From assembly GCF_009017495.1 (NCBI RefSeq), contig NZ_CP044990.1:1879001-1943000 (forward strand): a stretch of 64,000 nucleotides of DNA, written 5' to 3'. Under the pieces are notes generated by a model that was given only the letters and a program-made list of their open reading frames with translations, was not told where the DNA came from and did no database searches. Of this stretch, positions 46,247 to 59,221 are shown in pieces. Each line of letters starts with the position of its first letter. Position 1 is the stretch's first letter. Source of the stretch: Deinococcus sp. AJ005. GTDB lineage: Bacteria > Deinococcota > Deinococci > Deinococcales > Deinococcaceae. A program made the position numbers and the translations under genes.

Positions 46247-47791
46247 TTATTCCCACTCAATCGTGGCGGGCGGCTTGCCAGTGATGTCGTACACCACACG
46301 GTTGATCTCGTGGACCTGATTAACGATGCGGTTGCTCATGGTAGCCAGAAATTCCCAGGGCAGCCGCGCCCACTCGGCGGTCATGTAGTCGTCGGTGGTC
46401 ACCGCCCGCAGCGCCGCCGTGTAGCTGTAGGTACGCTCATCGCCCATCACACCCACGCTTCTGATCGGGGTCAGGATCGCCAGCGCCTGCGAGCAGCCGT
46501 CATACAGCCCAAACTCGCGCAGGCCGGAGATAAAGATGTCGTCCACCCGGCGCAGGATGTCCATCTTTTCCTCTGAAATCGCGCCCAGGCAGCGGATCGC
46601 CAGCCCCGGCCCCGGAAAGGGGTGACGCATACGAATGTGTTCGGGCAGGCCCAGCAGGCGGGCAATCTCGCGGACCTCGTCCTTGAACAGCGTGCGGAAG
46701 GGTTCCACCAGCTTAAAATTCAGGTCTTCGGGCAGGCCGCCGACGTTGTGATGGCTCTTGATGTTCGCCGCGCCGGATTTGTCGGACTGAAGGCCGCCCG
46801 CTGACTCGATCACGTCTGGGTAAAGGGTGCCCTGGGCCAGAAAGTCGAACGGGCCGTGTTCCTGCGCCTGAATGGCGGCCTCGCGCTCGAAGGCCCGGAT
46901 GAATTCGCGCCCGATGATCTTGCGCTTCTGCTCGGGGTCTGAGACGCCGTCCAGCGCGCCCATGAACTCGGCGCGGGCGTCCACCGTGACCAGATGCACG
47001 CCCAGGGGAATCAGCGCAGCCTCCACCTGTTCGCGTTCGCCCAGGCGCAGCAACCCGTGATCAATGAACACGGCGGTCAGCCTCTCCCCCACCGCCCGCG
47101 CCAGCAGCAGCCCCAGCGTGGAACTGTCCACGCCGCCGCTGATCGCCAGCAGCACACGGCTGTCTCCCACCTGCTTCTGAACGTCTGCGATCAGCTCGTC
47201 GATGATGTGTTCGGCGGTCCAGTCTCGCGCCACGCCACAGATGGTCAGGAAATTGCCCAGAATCTGCCCGCCCTTGGGGGTGTGGACCACTTCGGGGTGA
47301 AATTGCAGGCCGTAGCGCCGCGTCTGCGTGTTTTCAATGGCGGCGACGGGCGTATCCGCCGTTTCCGCGATCACCTCGTAGCCCTGCGGCAACTGGGTCA
47401 CGCTGTCGCTGTGGCTCATCCAGGCGACAAATTCGCCGCTGATTCCCTCGAACAGTTGGCCGCCGTAACGGGTCAGGTCCGCCTTGCCGTACTCGCGCTT
47501 CCCGGCCCGTTTCACGTCGCCTCCGGCCTCCTGGGCCAAATACTGCATGCCGTAGCACACGCCCAAAATGGGAATGTCCAGGTCCATCACGCCGAGGGCG
47601 GGTTTAGGGGCCTGGGCGTCATAGACGCTGCTGGGGCCGCCCGACAGCACGATGCCCTGCGGATTTTCCTGCTGAATGCGCTCCAGCGGGGCCGAGCCGG
47701 GCAGAATCACGCTGTAGGCTCCCAGCTCGCGGAACCGTCGCGCGATCAGGCGGGTAAATTGACTGCCGAAATCCAGAATGACAACGCTCAT
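46247..47791 (-). CDS. guaA: GMP synthase (glutamine-hydrolysing)
   Basis: GuaA, 514 residues, aminates XMP to GMP. The class I amidotransferase domain has [11 protein letters not shown] (nucleophile Cys) and QFHPEVVHT. The synthetase domain has [11 protein letters not shown] (PP-loop) and the C-terminal dimer domain ends [11 protein letters not shown]. The ATG of [11 protein letters not shown] is the start; a GTG six codons upstream is possible. Confidence 0.96.
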   Translation of the reverse strand: MSVVILDFGSQFTRLIARRFRELGAYSVILPGSAPLERIQQENPQGIVLSGGPSSVYDAQAPKPALGVMDLDIPILGVCYGMQYLAQEAGGDVKRAGKREYGKADLTRYGGQLFEGISGEFVAWMSHSDSVTQLPQGYEVIAETADTPVAAIENTQTRRYGLQFHPEVVHTPKGGQILGNFLTICGVARDWTAEHIIDELIADVQKQVGDSRVLLAISGGVDSSTLGLLLARAVGERLTAVFIDHGLLRLGEREQVEAALIPLGVHLVTVDARAEFMGALDGVSDPEQKRKIIGREFIRAFEREAAIQAQEHGPFDFLAQGTLYPDVIESAGGLQSDKSGAANIKSHHNVGGLPEDLNFKLVEPFRTLFKDEVREIARLLGLPEHIRMRHPFPGPGLAIRCLGAISEEKMDILRRVDDIFISGLREFGLYDGCSQALAILTPIRSVGVMGDERTYSYTAALRAVTTDDYMTAEWARLPWEFLATMSNRIVNQVHEINRVVYDITGKPPATIEWE

Positions 47792-47861
47792 TGGGGGTGA
47801 TTGTGCCACGAAGGGAGAGGGGGCGGAGGGGATTCTTTCCCTCCACCCGCCAGGCCCGGCT

Positions 47862-48842
47862 TCAGTAGCCCCGGTGCGTCACCCGTCCGCCCGATTCCTC
47901 CAGCCAGTCGGTAACGGCCCCCACCGCCGCCTTGACCCCCAGCGTGATGATCGGGCCGCCGAACTTGGCGAGGCGCACCAGATGGCTGCCGTCCTCGCGC
48001 GCAGTAATGCCGATCAGCACCTCCTGCGTGAGTTCCCCTTCCACCACATGGGCCAGCGCCACCCAGCCGTCCCGGCGCAGGCTGGCGTACAGGTCCAGCA
48101 GGATGACGGTCCAGCCGCCCGCGCGGGCCGTGCGCTTCTCGAAGGGCTGGCCGGGGGCGGCGGGAGCAAAATCTGCGGGCAGGGTCAGGATGGCGTGTGG
48201 CACGAGATCAGGGTCCTCCGGGTAGGGGTGGATGTCGCCGTGCGGGACAACCGGGTGGGCAGTGGGCGTGAAACGGGCGTGCTGGGGGCTGAGGCCCAGG
48301 TCACGCCACTTGAGGGCGTATTTGGTTTCCAATGCGGCGGGCGGCGCTTCGGTCAGTTCCACATTCATTACGCCGCTGTCGCGCGCCGCCTGACATGCAA
48401 AGTCGAAATACTCGTCGTGATCGGTGGTCAGCAGCACCGCGCCGCCGGGTTTCAGCCGCGAAGCCGCGAGCTGAAAGAACGGCACGCGCAGCAAACGGTG
48501 GTCCAGATGCCCGGCTTTCGGCCAGGGATCGGGAAAGTTGACCACCACAGCGTCCAGGCCACCATGCGGCACAACCTCGCGCAGCAGCACGTCTGCGGGC
48601 AGCTTGGTCAGGATGGCGTTGTCCAGGCCCGCATTCTTGAGGCGACGCTGGGCCTTCAGCAGTGAGACGCCCGACAGTTCCACGCCCAGATAATTGGGGG
48701 CAGTCTCGAACGTGGCGGCGTAGTGCGGCCAGAAGCGCCCATCCCCGAAGCCGATTTCCAGCACCCAGGGGCGATCCGGCGTCTGGGGGTACAGACGGGG
48801 GGCCGAGTCGGGAAAGTGGAAATCGCCCAACGGGTAAATCAT
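47862..48842 (-). CDS. trmB: tRNA (guanine-N7)-methyltransferase with C-terminal extension
   Basis: The first 210 residues match TrmB, which makes m7G46 in t[19 protein letters not shown] (SAM site), [17 protein letters not shown] and [19 protein letters not shown]. At 326 residues the protein is about 100 longer than E. coli TrmB. The extra part ([20 protein letters not shown] onward) is a compact domain unlike the core. It overlaps the flavoprotein gene upstream by four bases. Confidence 0.9.
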   Translation of the reverse strand: MIYPLGDFHFPDSAPRLYPQTPDRPWVLEIGFGDGRFWPHYAATFETAPNYLGVELSGVSLLKAQRRLKNAGLDNAILTKLPADVLLREVVPHGGLDAVVVNFPDPWPKAGHLDHRLLRVPFFQLAASRLKPGGAVLLTTDHDEYFDFACQAARDSGVMNVELTEAPPAALETKYALKWRDLGLSPQHARFTPTAHPVVPHGDIHPYPEDPDLVPHAILTLPADFAPAAPGQPFEKRTARAGGWTVILLDLYASLRRDGWVALAHVVEGELTQEVLIGITAREDGSHLVRLAKFGGPIITLGVKAAVGAVTDWLEESGGRVTHRGY

Positions 48843-49594
48843 GCGCCCACCACGCCCAGTTCCAGCAACTCATCCGAGAGGCGGGCGGCGTCTTCCAGCA
48901 CACTTCTATACGAACACTCGGCGGGCAACACGCGGCCCACGGCGCGTACGCGGTCAAAGCGGGTGAGCTGAAAGCCGTCCAGTTCACCGGGCGCAGGCGT
49001 CAGGAAGCGCACGTCGTAGGGCGGCGCACCCTCCACCGCCGCCGCCGTGGCCTCCGAGCCGATCAGAAAGACGCCGGAGCGGGCCAGATCGTCGGCCAGG
49101 AAGTCGTAGGCCACCTCCGAAAGTCGCCCGGCTTCCTCCATGCTGTCGCCGATCAGCAGACGGCCCTTGAGGAAGGCTCCCACCGCCAGCACCACCTGCC
49201 GGGCGTGCAGTTTCGGGCCTTCCCAGGTGGACAGCACCATCTCGTCGTCGGTTTCATCCAGTTCGGTCACGGTGCTTTGCAGCAGATGAATGCCGGAGGT
49301 TCCCTCAATCTCCGCCTTGAGCTGGCGGTGAAAGGTCCAGCCGTCGGTGTCGGGGGCGATCCCGTCACGGATCAGGGCGAAGACACTGCCGGGCGGGAAA
49401 TCGGCGGCGTCGATGGTCGGCGCGTACAGGTTGCCCAGATGGTCCAGCGCCTGCGAAACCAGCAGCACGTCCGCGCCCGCGCGGGCCAGCCGCCAGGCCA
49501 GCTCGGTTCCGGCCAGGCCCGCGCCCACCACGGCCACGTCGTACAGGTGGCCGGGCTGCGGCTGGCTGCGGGGTTTATCGGGTCCAAACATCAC
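48839..49594 (-). CDS. GidA-related FAD protein, short form
   Basis: The 251-residue protein has the dinucleotide fold VAVVGAGLAGTELAWRLARAG and later VVLAVGAFLKGRLLIGD, both close to MnmG/TrmFO. It lacks the helical and C-terminal tRNA-binding parts of those 450-630 residue enzymes. Its position directly before trmB, with a four-base overlap, hints at a tRNA-linked task, but this is inference. TACACT lies seven bases before the GTG at 49594, which I take as start; an ATG follows one codon later. Confidence 0.8.
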   Translation of the reverse strand: MMFGPDKPRSQPQPGHLYDVAVVGAGLAGTELAWRLARAGADVLLVSQALDHLGNLYAPTIDAADFPPGSVFALIRDGIAPDTDGWTFHRQLKAEIEGTSGIHLLQSTVTELDETDDEMVLSTWEGPKLHARQVVLAVGAFLKGRLLIGDSMEEAGRLSEVAYDFLADDLARSGVFLIGSEATAAAVEGAPPYDVRFLTPAPGELDGFQLTRFDRVRAVGRVLPAECSYRSVLEDAARLSDELLELGVVGA

Positions 49595-49601
49595 ACGGCG
49601 G

Positions 49602-49607
49602 AGTGTA
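49602..49607 (-). promoter_or_regulatory. leaderless -10 box of the FAD gene-trmB operon
   Basis: TACACT on the minus strand ends exactly seven bases before the GTG at 49594. Confidence 0.55.
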
Positions 49608-49680
49608 GCAAGCAGGATGCGGGCAAAAGAGGCGACGGGAATGTCCAGCGCCGCGCCCGCGCCCCTGCCCCGCCCCGCGC

Positions 49681-49686
49681 TACAGT
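49681..49686 (+). promoter_or_regulatory. -10 box of the SRPBCC gene
   Basis: TACAGT ends nine bases before the ATG at 49696, with no ribosome site. Confidence 0.45.
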
Positions 49687-49695
49687 GGCCCCACT

Positions 49696-50250
49696 ATGTC
49701 CGAGTCCATCAGCATCAAGCAGACCATCGTGGTCCGGTCCCGCCCAGACGTGCTGTACCGCCTGGCGCTGGAGCCGCGCCGCCGCGTGAAGTGGGACCCC
49801 AACCTGACCAGAGCCGAGTACGAGGCCGAGGGGGGCCGACTGGCCAACAACGCCCTGGTGCGTTTCAAGTTCTCGCGCAAGTTGCTGGGCCTAAGTTTCA
49901 CGGCCAAGTACGGCCAGCTCCAAGCCCCCCAGCGTGGCGGCTGGGAAAGCGTTCGCAACGTGGGGCCACTGGAAAAGCTGACGCAGGCGTGGCAGTTCAA
50001 GCCCATGCCCGGTGGCACGGAAGTCACCCTGAGCATCAATGGCCGCATCCGTTACAAGTGGATCAGAACGCCGGTGGAGCGCGTGCTGAACAACATGGTG
50101 ATCACCACACTGGTAGAATTGCAGCGCACCGTGGACGCCCAGGGCGCGCAACTGATGGAAGACATGGGCCGCGAGATGGCGGAAAAGCAGAAGGCCGAGG
50201 CCAAGGCGGCGAAGGAAGCCGCGAAGGCGAATAAGGGCAAGAAAAAGTAG
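49696..50250 (+). CDS. SRPBCC (START-like) family protein
   Basis: The 184-residue protein starts with IKQTIVVRSRPDVLYRLALE, the typical first strand and helix of a polyketide-cyclase/START-like cavity fold. It closes with an amphipathic helix (VERVLNNMVITTLVELQRTV). The tail of about 35 residues is Lys/Ala/Glu-rich and ends KGKKK. Such proteins bind hydrophobic ligands. No enzymatic residue can be named. Confidence 0.8.
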   Translation: MSESISIKQTIVVRSRPDVLYRLALEPRRRVKWDPNLTRAEYEAEGGRLANNALVRFKFSRKLLGLSFTAKYGQLQAPQRGGWESVRNVGPLEKLTQAWQFKPMPGGTEVTLSINGRIRYKWIRTPVERVLNNMVITTLVELQRTVDAQGAQLMEDMGREMAEKQKAEAKAAKEAAKANKGKKK

Positions 50251-50253
50251 CGT

Positions 50254-50760
50254 TCAGAGGGCAGCTTTAGCTTCCCTGTACCGCGCGTCCGCCAGCACCA
50301 CCGAGGTTTCCACCTGCCGCTCTGGAATGCTCCAGTACATGCGGAGCAGGCGGTTTTTCTCTTCTTCCGACACCACGGAAAAGCCGTGCTTCTGGTAAAA
50401 ACTGATGGCCCACGCCGCCGCCGCCCAGGTGCCGATCAGAACGGGCTTTTCGGTGGAATCCAGCAGTTCCCGCAACAATCTGGAACCGATGCCGCCGCCA
50501 CGCTGACGGGTGGCGACGTAGGCGTGGCGGATCAGCTTGACCTCGCCCCGGTCCTGAATGCCCATCACGCCGATGACCTGGTCGCCGTCTTCAAAACATA
50601 GGAATTCCACGCCGTCCGCGATCTGCTCGCGCAACTCCTCGCTGGGCATGTACGGCTCTTGCCAGCGGTCTGCGGGGATGATGCCCCGGTACGCCTGCGC
50701 GGCGTCGTTGATGATTTCGTAAATGCGTTCAAAGTCGGCGCTGGTGGCGGGACGGATCAT
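50254..50760 (-). CDS. GNAT-family N-acetyltransferase
   Basis: The 168-residue protein matches the GNAT fold: MIRPATSADFERIYEIIND at the start and the acetyl-CoA loop RQRGGGIGSRLLRELL. WAAAWAISFYQKHGFSVVSEE follows in the usual place. The substrate is unknown. TAAACT ends seven bases before the ATG, so the message is probably leaderless. Confidence 0.88.
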   Translation of the reverse strand: MIRPATSADFERIYEIINDAAQAYRGIIPADRWQEPYMPSEELREQIADGVEFLCFEDGDQVIGVMGIQDRGEVKLIRHAYVATRQRGGGIGSRLLRELLDSTEKPVLIGTWAAAAWAISFYQKHGFSVVSEEEKNRLLRMYWSIPERQVETSVVLADARYREAKAAL

Positions 50761-50767
50761 GCCCCGG

Positions 50768-50773
50768 AGTTTA
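50768..50773 (-). promoter_or_regulatory. leaderless -10 box of the GNAT gene
   Basis: TAAACT on the minus strand ends exactly seven bases before the ATG at 50760. Confidence 0.6.
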
Positions 50774-51079
50774 CCCGGCGTCTACCGAGAGCAGCAGGAC
50801 ACTGCCCTCTTTGGTGTCGAAGGCCGTCCACGCCTCGTTCGCCGTAACGCGGTAGCACTCGCCGGGGCGCAGTCGCACGAAGTTGTTCTGGGGCAGGTCA
50901 ACCACGGCCTCACCGTTCAGGCAGATCAGCCAGCCGGTCACGGCGTCACCGGTCAATTTGCCGCTCAAATTCAACACGCGCAGTTCGCCGCCGGGCAGGC
51001 CCACCCACTGCCCCGGCGAACTCTGGGCGAGGCGGGTCAGATGCAGGGCCTGTGGAATGGCGGCTCTTTCGCGCGGCAC
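50771..51079 (-). CDS. cupin-like small protein
   Basis: The 102-residue protein has LPGGELRVLNLSGKL, TGWLICLNGEAVVDLP and VRLRPGECYRVTANEAWTAF, a single beta-barrel cupin pattern. The metal-binding His residues usual in cupins are missing, so a binding role is likelier than catalysis. The start is GTG, four bases after the topA stop. AGGGA lies within the end of topA, suggesting co-transcription with it. Confidence 0.72.
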   Translation of the reverse strand: MPRERAAIPQALHLTRLAQSSPGQWVGLPGGELRVLNLSGKLTGDAVTGWLICLNGEAVVDLPQNNFVRLRPGECYRVTANEAWTAFDTKEGSVLLLSVDAG

Positions 51080-51083
51080 TTCC

Positions 51084-53960
<2,877 letters not shown>

Positions 53961-54194
53961 AGGGGGCAACACTCCTGGCGCGCTTTGCGAAGCCATCAGG
54001 TCAATCACTCTCAGCGTGACCTGACGTTTGAAAGGCAGGCCCGAGGGTAGCACGGCCCCCAAACAGGCTTCGGGAGGTAGGACGCAAAAGATGGAGAGGC
54101 CGTTCCAGGCGCAGGCCACGGCGTCAGGAGCCTGAATTTTCGGGGAAAACACCGATTCGCACAGCTCCGCACCACTTTAAGAATATCTTCATGC

Positions 54195-54200
54195 TACGCT
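54195..54200 (+). promoter_or_regulatory. leaderless -10 box of the YdcF-like gene
   Basis: TACGCT ends exactly seven bases before the ATG at 54208. Confidence 0.6.
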
Positions 54201-54207
54201 GCCCGCC

Positions 54208-54780
54208 ATGCGCTCCAGGGGGTCCACCCTCTCTCTTCTTCCACTGGCGGTTCTGGCTCTGCTGGCCGTGGGCTTTCTGGCGCTGCCCAATCTGCGTGTC
54301 CCGAATACAGATCAGCCCCATCCCACCCTGATCGTACTAGGCGCGGCGCAATACGCAGGACGGCCCAGCCCGGCCTTCCAGCGGCGGCTGAACCACGCAC
54401 TGGCGCTGTACCGGGGCGGCGGCGTGCAAAAAATCGTGGTCACGGGCGGCAGACGCCCCGGTGATCCCTTCAGCGAGGGCGAGGTGGGGCAGGCGTACCT
54501 AAAGAAACACGGCGTCCCGGCCTCTGCCCTGCTTGCCGAGGCGCGCAGCCGGACCACCGTCGAAAACCTGCGCTTTGCCCGCACCATGCTGCCGCCCCAC
54601 ACGCCCATCACGCTGGTCACCGACGAGGCCCACGCACCGCGCGCCCTGGCCCTGGCCCGAGCGCTGGGCATGGAAGCCGATGTCAGCGCCAGCCTGCTGA
54701 GCAGGGGCGTCAGCCGCAGTTATTTGTTGCGCGAGAAGGTGGCACTGGTGGCTTACGCGCTGATCGGCATTCGCCTGTAA
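54208..54780 (+). CDS. YdcF/SanA-like DUF218 membrane-anchored protein
   Basis: The 190-residue protein has one N-terminal membrane segment (about 9-27) and a DUF218 domain: TLIVLGAAQYAGRPSPAFQR, KIVVTGGRRPGDPFSEGEV and SRTTVENLRFARTMLP. The domain has a Rossmann-like fold; relatives act at the cell envelope and are tied to wall permeability or lipid carrier recycling. Its position upstream of murJ is on the opposite strand. Confidence 0.85.
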   Translation: MRSRGSTLSLLPLAVLALLAVGFLALPNLRVPNTDQPHPTLIVLGAAQYAGRPSPAFQRRLNHALALYRGGGVQKIVVTGGRRPGDPFSEGEVGQAYLKKHGVPASALLAEARSRTTVENLRFARTMLPPHTPITLVTDEAHAPRALALARALGMEADVSASLLSRGVSRSYLLREKVALVAYALIGIRL

Positions 54781-54792
54781 AGCGTGATCCGC

Positions 54793-54915
54793 GTCACCGC
54801 GCGCCAGAGTGGTGACGTCCCGCAAGGGACGGGGTGCATGACACCTGGGGAAAGTGCGGGCAGGCCATAGATTCCGAGCGTGAAGAAGCACCCGGATTCG
54901 GAATCCGGGCGCTTC
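54793..54915 (+). ncRNA. candidate structured RNA leader
   Basis: Three hairpins can form in about 120 bases. GTCACC pairs with GGTGAC (54793-54816). CGTCCC pairs with GGGACG around a GCAA tetraloop (54816-54831), sharing one base with the first. GAAGC-CCCGGA pairs with TCCGGG-GCTTC (54885-54915). The last hairpin ends directly at the AAAGGAGGTGG ribosome site of a tiny ORF. No known RNA family is recognised. Confidence 0.4.
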
Positions 54916-54932
54916 AAAGGAGGTGGTTCCTT

Positions 54933-55001
54933 ATGGCACAACGTAAGGATGCGATACACCGAGACGCCGCAGAAGGCCAAAGACAGGTGACGTTGCTGTG
55001 A
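54933..55001 (+). CDS. candidate 22-residue peptide ORF
   Basis: ATG is preceded by AAAGGAGGTGG, close to the perfect anti-ribosome complement, seven bases away. The peptide MAQRKDAIHRDAAEGQRQVT with two final Leu is charged and hydrophilic. Its stop overlaps the next ORF as GTGA. Strength of the ribosome site and the overlap are the only support. Confidence 0.4.
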   Translation: MAQRKDAIHRDAAEGQRQVTLL

Positions 55002-55063
55002 TTATCACGGCAATCGCCGCACTGCCAACGGGTTTCGCGGCGGTCCTGACAGCCCTGAAGTAA
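54998..55063 (+). CDS. candidate 21-residue hydrophobic peptide ORF
   Basis: GTG at 54998 overlaps the preceding stop by four bases. The peptide, IITAIAALPTGFAAVLTALK after the initiator, is a short hydrophobic helix with a Pro-Thr-Gly kink and a terminal Lys. This is the general look of small membrane-acting peptides and type I toxins. In the same frame the open stretch extends upstream to a TAA at 54944 and includes a PRRRRPK cluster, so a longer form could exist if an unusual start or frameshift is used. Confidence 0.4.
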   Translation: MIITAIAALPTGFAAVLTALK

Positions 55064-55100
55064 CGCCTCTCGCCCCACCGTTACACGTTGTAAAAATGAC

Positions 55101-55119
55101 GCCCGGAAGGGCAATTTTT
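55101..55119. terminator. possible terminator between the tiny ORFs and murJ
   Basis: GCCC and GGGC pair around GGAA and are followed by AATTTTT on the plus strand. The minus strand reads into GTCATTTTTAC. The stem is only four pairs, so this is a weak call. It would serve either strand. Confidence 0.45.
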
Positions 55120-55131
55120 CGTTTTGACCCC

Positions 55132-56718
55132 TCAGCGCCGCAACCGCCGCACCAACCCTCCCATCTCCGGCATTCTCAGTGCCAGCGCGCCCAGCAGGTA
55201 GGCAACCAGGCCCGCGCCGCCCGCCACGCTCAGGCCGATCAGACCAGCGACGATGGAACCGGGGGCGGGAATGAACGGGACGAAACGCAGGGCCAGCCAT
55301 GCCACCAGGCCCGCGATGACCGACAGCGGCAGTACCCGCGCCAGATGCACCGTGATCTCGCGGCCCGGAAAGCCCAGCGCGCGGCGGTACAGCAGGGCCA
55401 GCGCCCCAGCCATCAGAATGCCGGAAATGGCGGTGCTGACCCCGAAACCCAGCAGGCCCAGCGGCGGCACCAGCAGGCGGTACAGCCCAACCTCCAGCAC
55501 GAAGCCCACGGCGCTGACGCTCACGGCCTCCATCGTGCGCTCACGGGCGTAGAAGGTCCTCAGCAGCAGGGTCACGATGGCCCAGGGAACGAGGGCCAGC
55601 GCCCAGCCGGTCAGGATGCCGCTGCCTGCCTCGAAACGGGTCAGGGAGTAGTCCGCGCGCAGGTTGAACAGGCTGACGGCGTAGGGGGCCAGCGTGACCA
55701 GCAACGCACTGATCGGGGCCGCCAGAAAGGTGGTGGTGCGGATGCCCTGCACAGTCAGTGCCTTGAAGGCAGGCCAGTCGCGGGCGGCGGCATGTTCGGA
55801 AAATCGGGGAAACAGCGCCAGTGCGGGCGAGACCACGAACAGGCCGTTTGCCATCGTGAACAGCGCCTCGGCGTTGCCGTACCCGGTCTGCGTGCCCTGC
55901 GGAAACTGCGAAGCGTTGGTCAGCAGCCGCGTCACGTACAGGTTCAGAAACTGCCGCGCCCCGGCGGTCAGGGTGAATGGGGCCATCTGCTTCAGCACCC
56001 GCAACAGCGCCGGATTGGGTTTCAAGTTGGGCGTGGGCAACAGCCCGAAACGGTTCAGCGAGGGCAGTTGCACCACCAGTTGCGCCACCCCACCGATCAG
56101 CCAGCCAAAGGCCAGCCAGGTGGCGGTGTTGGGCAGCAGCAGCAGCGCCACGATGCTGGCGATGTTGAAGGCCACCGGGGCGAAACTGCTCTCGCGGAAA
56201 TGTTCGTCGGCGTTCAGCAGACCCATTGCCACGGCGGACAGGCTGATCAGCATCAGAAAGGGCATGACCAGTTGCGTCATGTACACAGCCACGGCGCGGT
56301 CGATGTTGGCATCCGCCGCTGTCAGCAGACCCACGATCCACGGCGCGGCCAGGATGCCCACCGCCATCAGGATCAGGTTGACCGCGATCAACACGCCGCT
56401 GAAGGTCTGGGCCAGTTTTTTGCGCTCTGCAGTGTCCAGCGATTTGTAAACGGGGATAAAGGAGTTGACCAGCGCGCCCTCGGCCAGCAGTTCGCGCAGC
56501 AGATTGGGCACCTTGACGGCCACGTTGAAGGCATCGGTCAATGTGTCGCCGAACAGGTTGATGATCTGCTGGCGCACGATGCCCGACAGCCTCGAACCCA
56601 GCGTGCCCGCCATGACGATCAGGGTATTGGCACGCAGGGACTTGCGGGGCAGTGGGGCGGGGTTGGCGGGGCCTTGCTTGGATTCACGGGGATCGGGGGC
56701 GGCGGGCGGGACGGTCAC
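55132..56718 (-). CDS. murJ: lipid II flippase MurJ
   Basis: MurJ, 528 residues, flips lipid II across the membrane for peptidoglycan synthesis (MOP superfamily). It shows about 14 membrane segments and the family N-terminus TLGSRLSGIVRQQIINLFG, with LLRELLAEGALVNSFIPVY next. I take GTG at 56718 as start. TACAGT lies seven bases before it, and the frame further upstream is poor in coding sense. The first 30 residues are Pro/Ala-rich. Confidence 0.93.
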   Translation of the reverse strand: MTVPPAAPDPRESKQGPANPAPLPRKSLRANTLIVMAGTLGSRLSGIVRQQIINLFGDTLTDAFNVAVKVPNLLRELLAEGALVNSFIPVYKSLDTAERKKLAQTFSGVLIAVNLILMAVGILAAPWIVGLLTAADANIDRAVAVYMTQLVMPFLMLISLSAVAMGLLNADEHFRESSFAPVAFNIASIVALLLLPNTATWLAFGWLIGGVAQLVVQLPSLNRFGLLPTPNLKPNPALLRVLKQMAPFTLTAGARQFLNLYVTRLLTNASQFPQGTQTGYGNAEALFTMANGLFVVSPALALFPRFSEHAAARDWPAFKALTVQGIRTTTFLAAPISALLVTLAPYAVSLFNLRADYSLTRFEAGSGILTGWALALVPWAIVTLLLRTFYARERTMEAVSVSAVGFVLEVGLYRLLVPPLGLLGFGVSTAISGILMAGALALLYRRALGFPGREITVHLARVLPLSVIAGLVAWLALRFVPFIPAPGSIVAGLIGLSVAGGAGLVAYLLGALALRMPEMGGLVRRLRR

Positions 56719-56725
56719 GCGGTCA

Positions 56726-56731
56726 ACTGTA
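56726..56731 (-). promoter_or_regulatory. leaderless -10 box of murJ
   Basis: TACAGT on the minus strand ends exactly seven bases before the GTG at 56718. Confidence 0.55.
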
Positions 56732-56912
56732 GTGGATTGGGCTGCGGGATGTGAGGAAACAGACAGCCGGGGGCGCAACGCGGTCTTCTGGCCGCTGGCT
56801 GAAAGTGCGGCCACCAAGCAGGCTGTCACCTCCAACAGATTGGAAGGGCGTCCGGGCAACACCCGTGAAAAGGTCTTTGCTTTTCCCTTTCTCTTCACCA
56901 ACGAAGAGCCAG

Positions 56913-56938
56913 AAAAAACCCTCTCCGTGGGGAAAGGG
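56913..56938 (-). terminator. intrinsic terminator of the pgm operon
   Basis: On the minus strand CCCTTTCC and GGAGAGGG pair (one G-T) around CCAC and are followed by six T. It lies 30 bases after the stop of the 153-residue protein gene. Confidence 0.85.
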
Positions 56939-56967
56939 CCAGCGGAGTGATCTTGCGCGTGTGACGA

Positions 56968-57429
56968 CTACACCTCCTTCGTTACCCGCGCCACCCCATC
57001 CGCCCCAACCCGTAACCGCGCCTCCCCGAACGTCGCATCCAGCGTCAGCCCTTCCAGATACGCGCGCAGGTGGGCAGGCAACTCCGCCACCGTGAACGGG
57101 GTGCGCGGCGCGGCCACCAGACGGTAAACCCCAGACTCATCGGGCACACGGTCATATACATAGGCTCCCCGGCGCTGGGGCGGCGTCAGGTGTTCGTCAA
57201 AGCCGCCTGCCGGGGCGTTGGGCGGCTCGGTTTCCGGGCGGGTGTCGATCCAGACGTGCAGGGCCTCCAATAGTTCCTCGGAGGCCAGGGCCGCGTCCGG
57301 CACCCCACCCTCGTCGCCCGCCGCCATGAACTGGGCGACGTGGCCATGAGTGTCGGCGGCGAACCAGTCGAACTCCACGCCGCGCAGCTCCTCACGGGTG
57401 ATGACCGTATGCGGCGCACTCTCCCCCAC
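56968..57429 (-). CDS. 153-residue protein of unknown function
   Basis: The protein contains ELRGVEFDWFAADTHGHVAQ and RGAYVYDRVPDESGVYRLV, a soluble pattern with many acidic and Pro residues. I do not recognise a named family, though the FDWFxxDxxGHVAxF stretch recurs in small bacterial proteins. The start is GTG at 57429, one base after the pgm stop, with GGGAGG eight bases before, so it is co-transcribed with pgm. A terminator follows. Confidence 0.75.
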   Translation of the reverse strand: MGESAPHTVITREELRGVEFDWFAADTHGHVAQFMAAGDEGGVPDAALASEELLEALHVWIDTRPETEPPNAPAGGFDEHLTPPQRRGAYVYDRVPDESGVYRLVAAPRTPFTVAELPAHLRAYLEGLTLDATFGEARLRVGADGVARVTKEV

Positions 57430-57430
57430 C

Positions 57431-59065
<1,635 letters not shown>

Positions 59066-59072
59066 GGCAAGC

Positions 59073-59078
59073 AGTTTA
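59073..59078 (-). promoter_or_regulatory. leaderless -10 box of pgm
   Basis: TAAACT on the minus strand ends exactly seven bases before the ATG at 59065. Confidence 0.6.
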
Positions 59079-59221
59079 GCGGGGGTTGGATCGGCAGCCG
59101 GGCAACATGAGCAAAGGACAGGCCGAATCTGGGGGGAAACACTCCTGACCCGCCCCGGCGCTCACGTTTCGTAAATGTAACAGTCACCCAATTTGGCGCG
59201 GAATGGGGCAAAGTGAGCAGC

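Noticed and set aside
54793..54831. Known riboswitch (for example c-di-GMP type, because of the GNRA loop)
   Set aside because: The conserved bases and multi-helix junction of known classes are absent; a single tetraloop hairpin is not enough.
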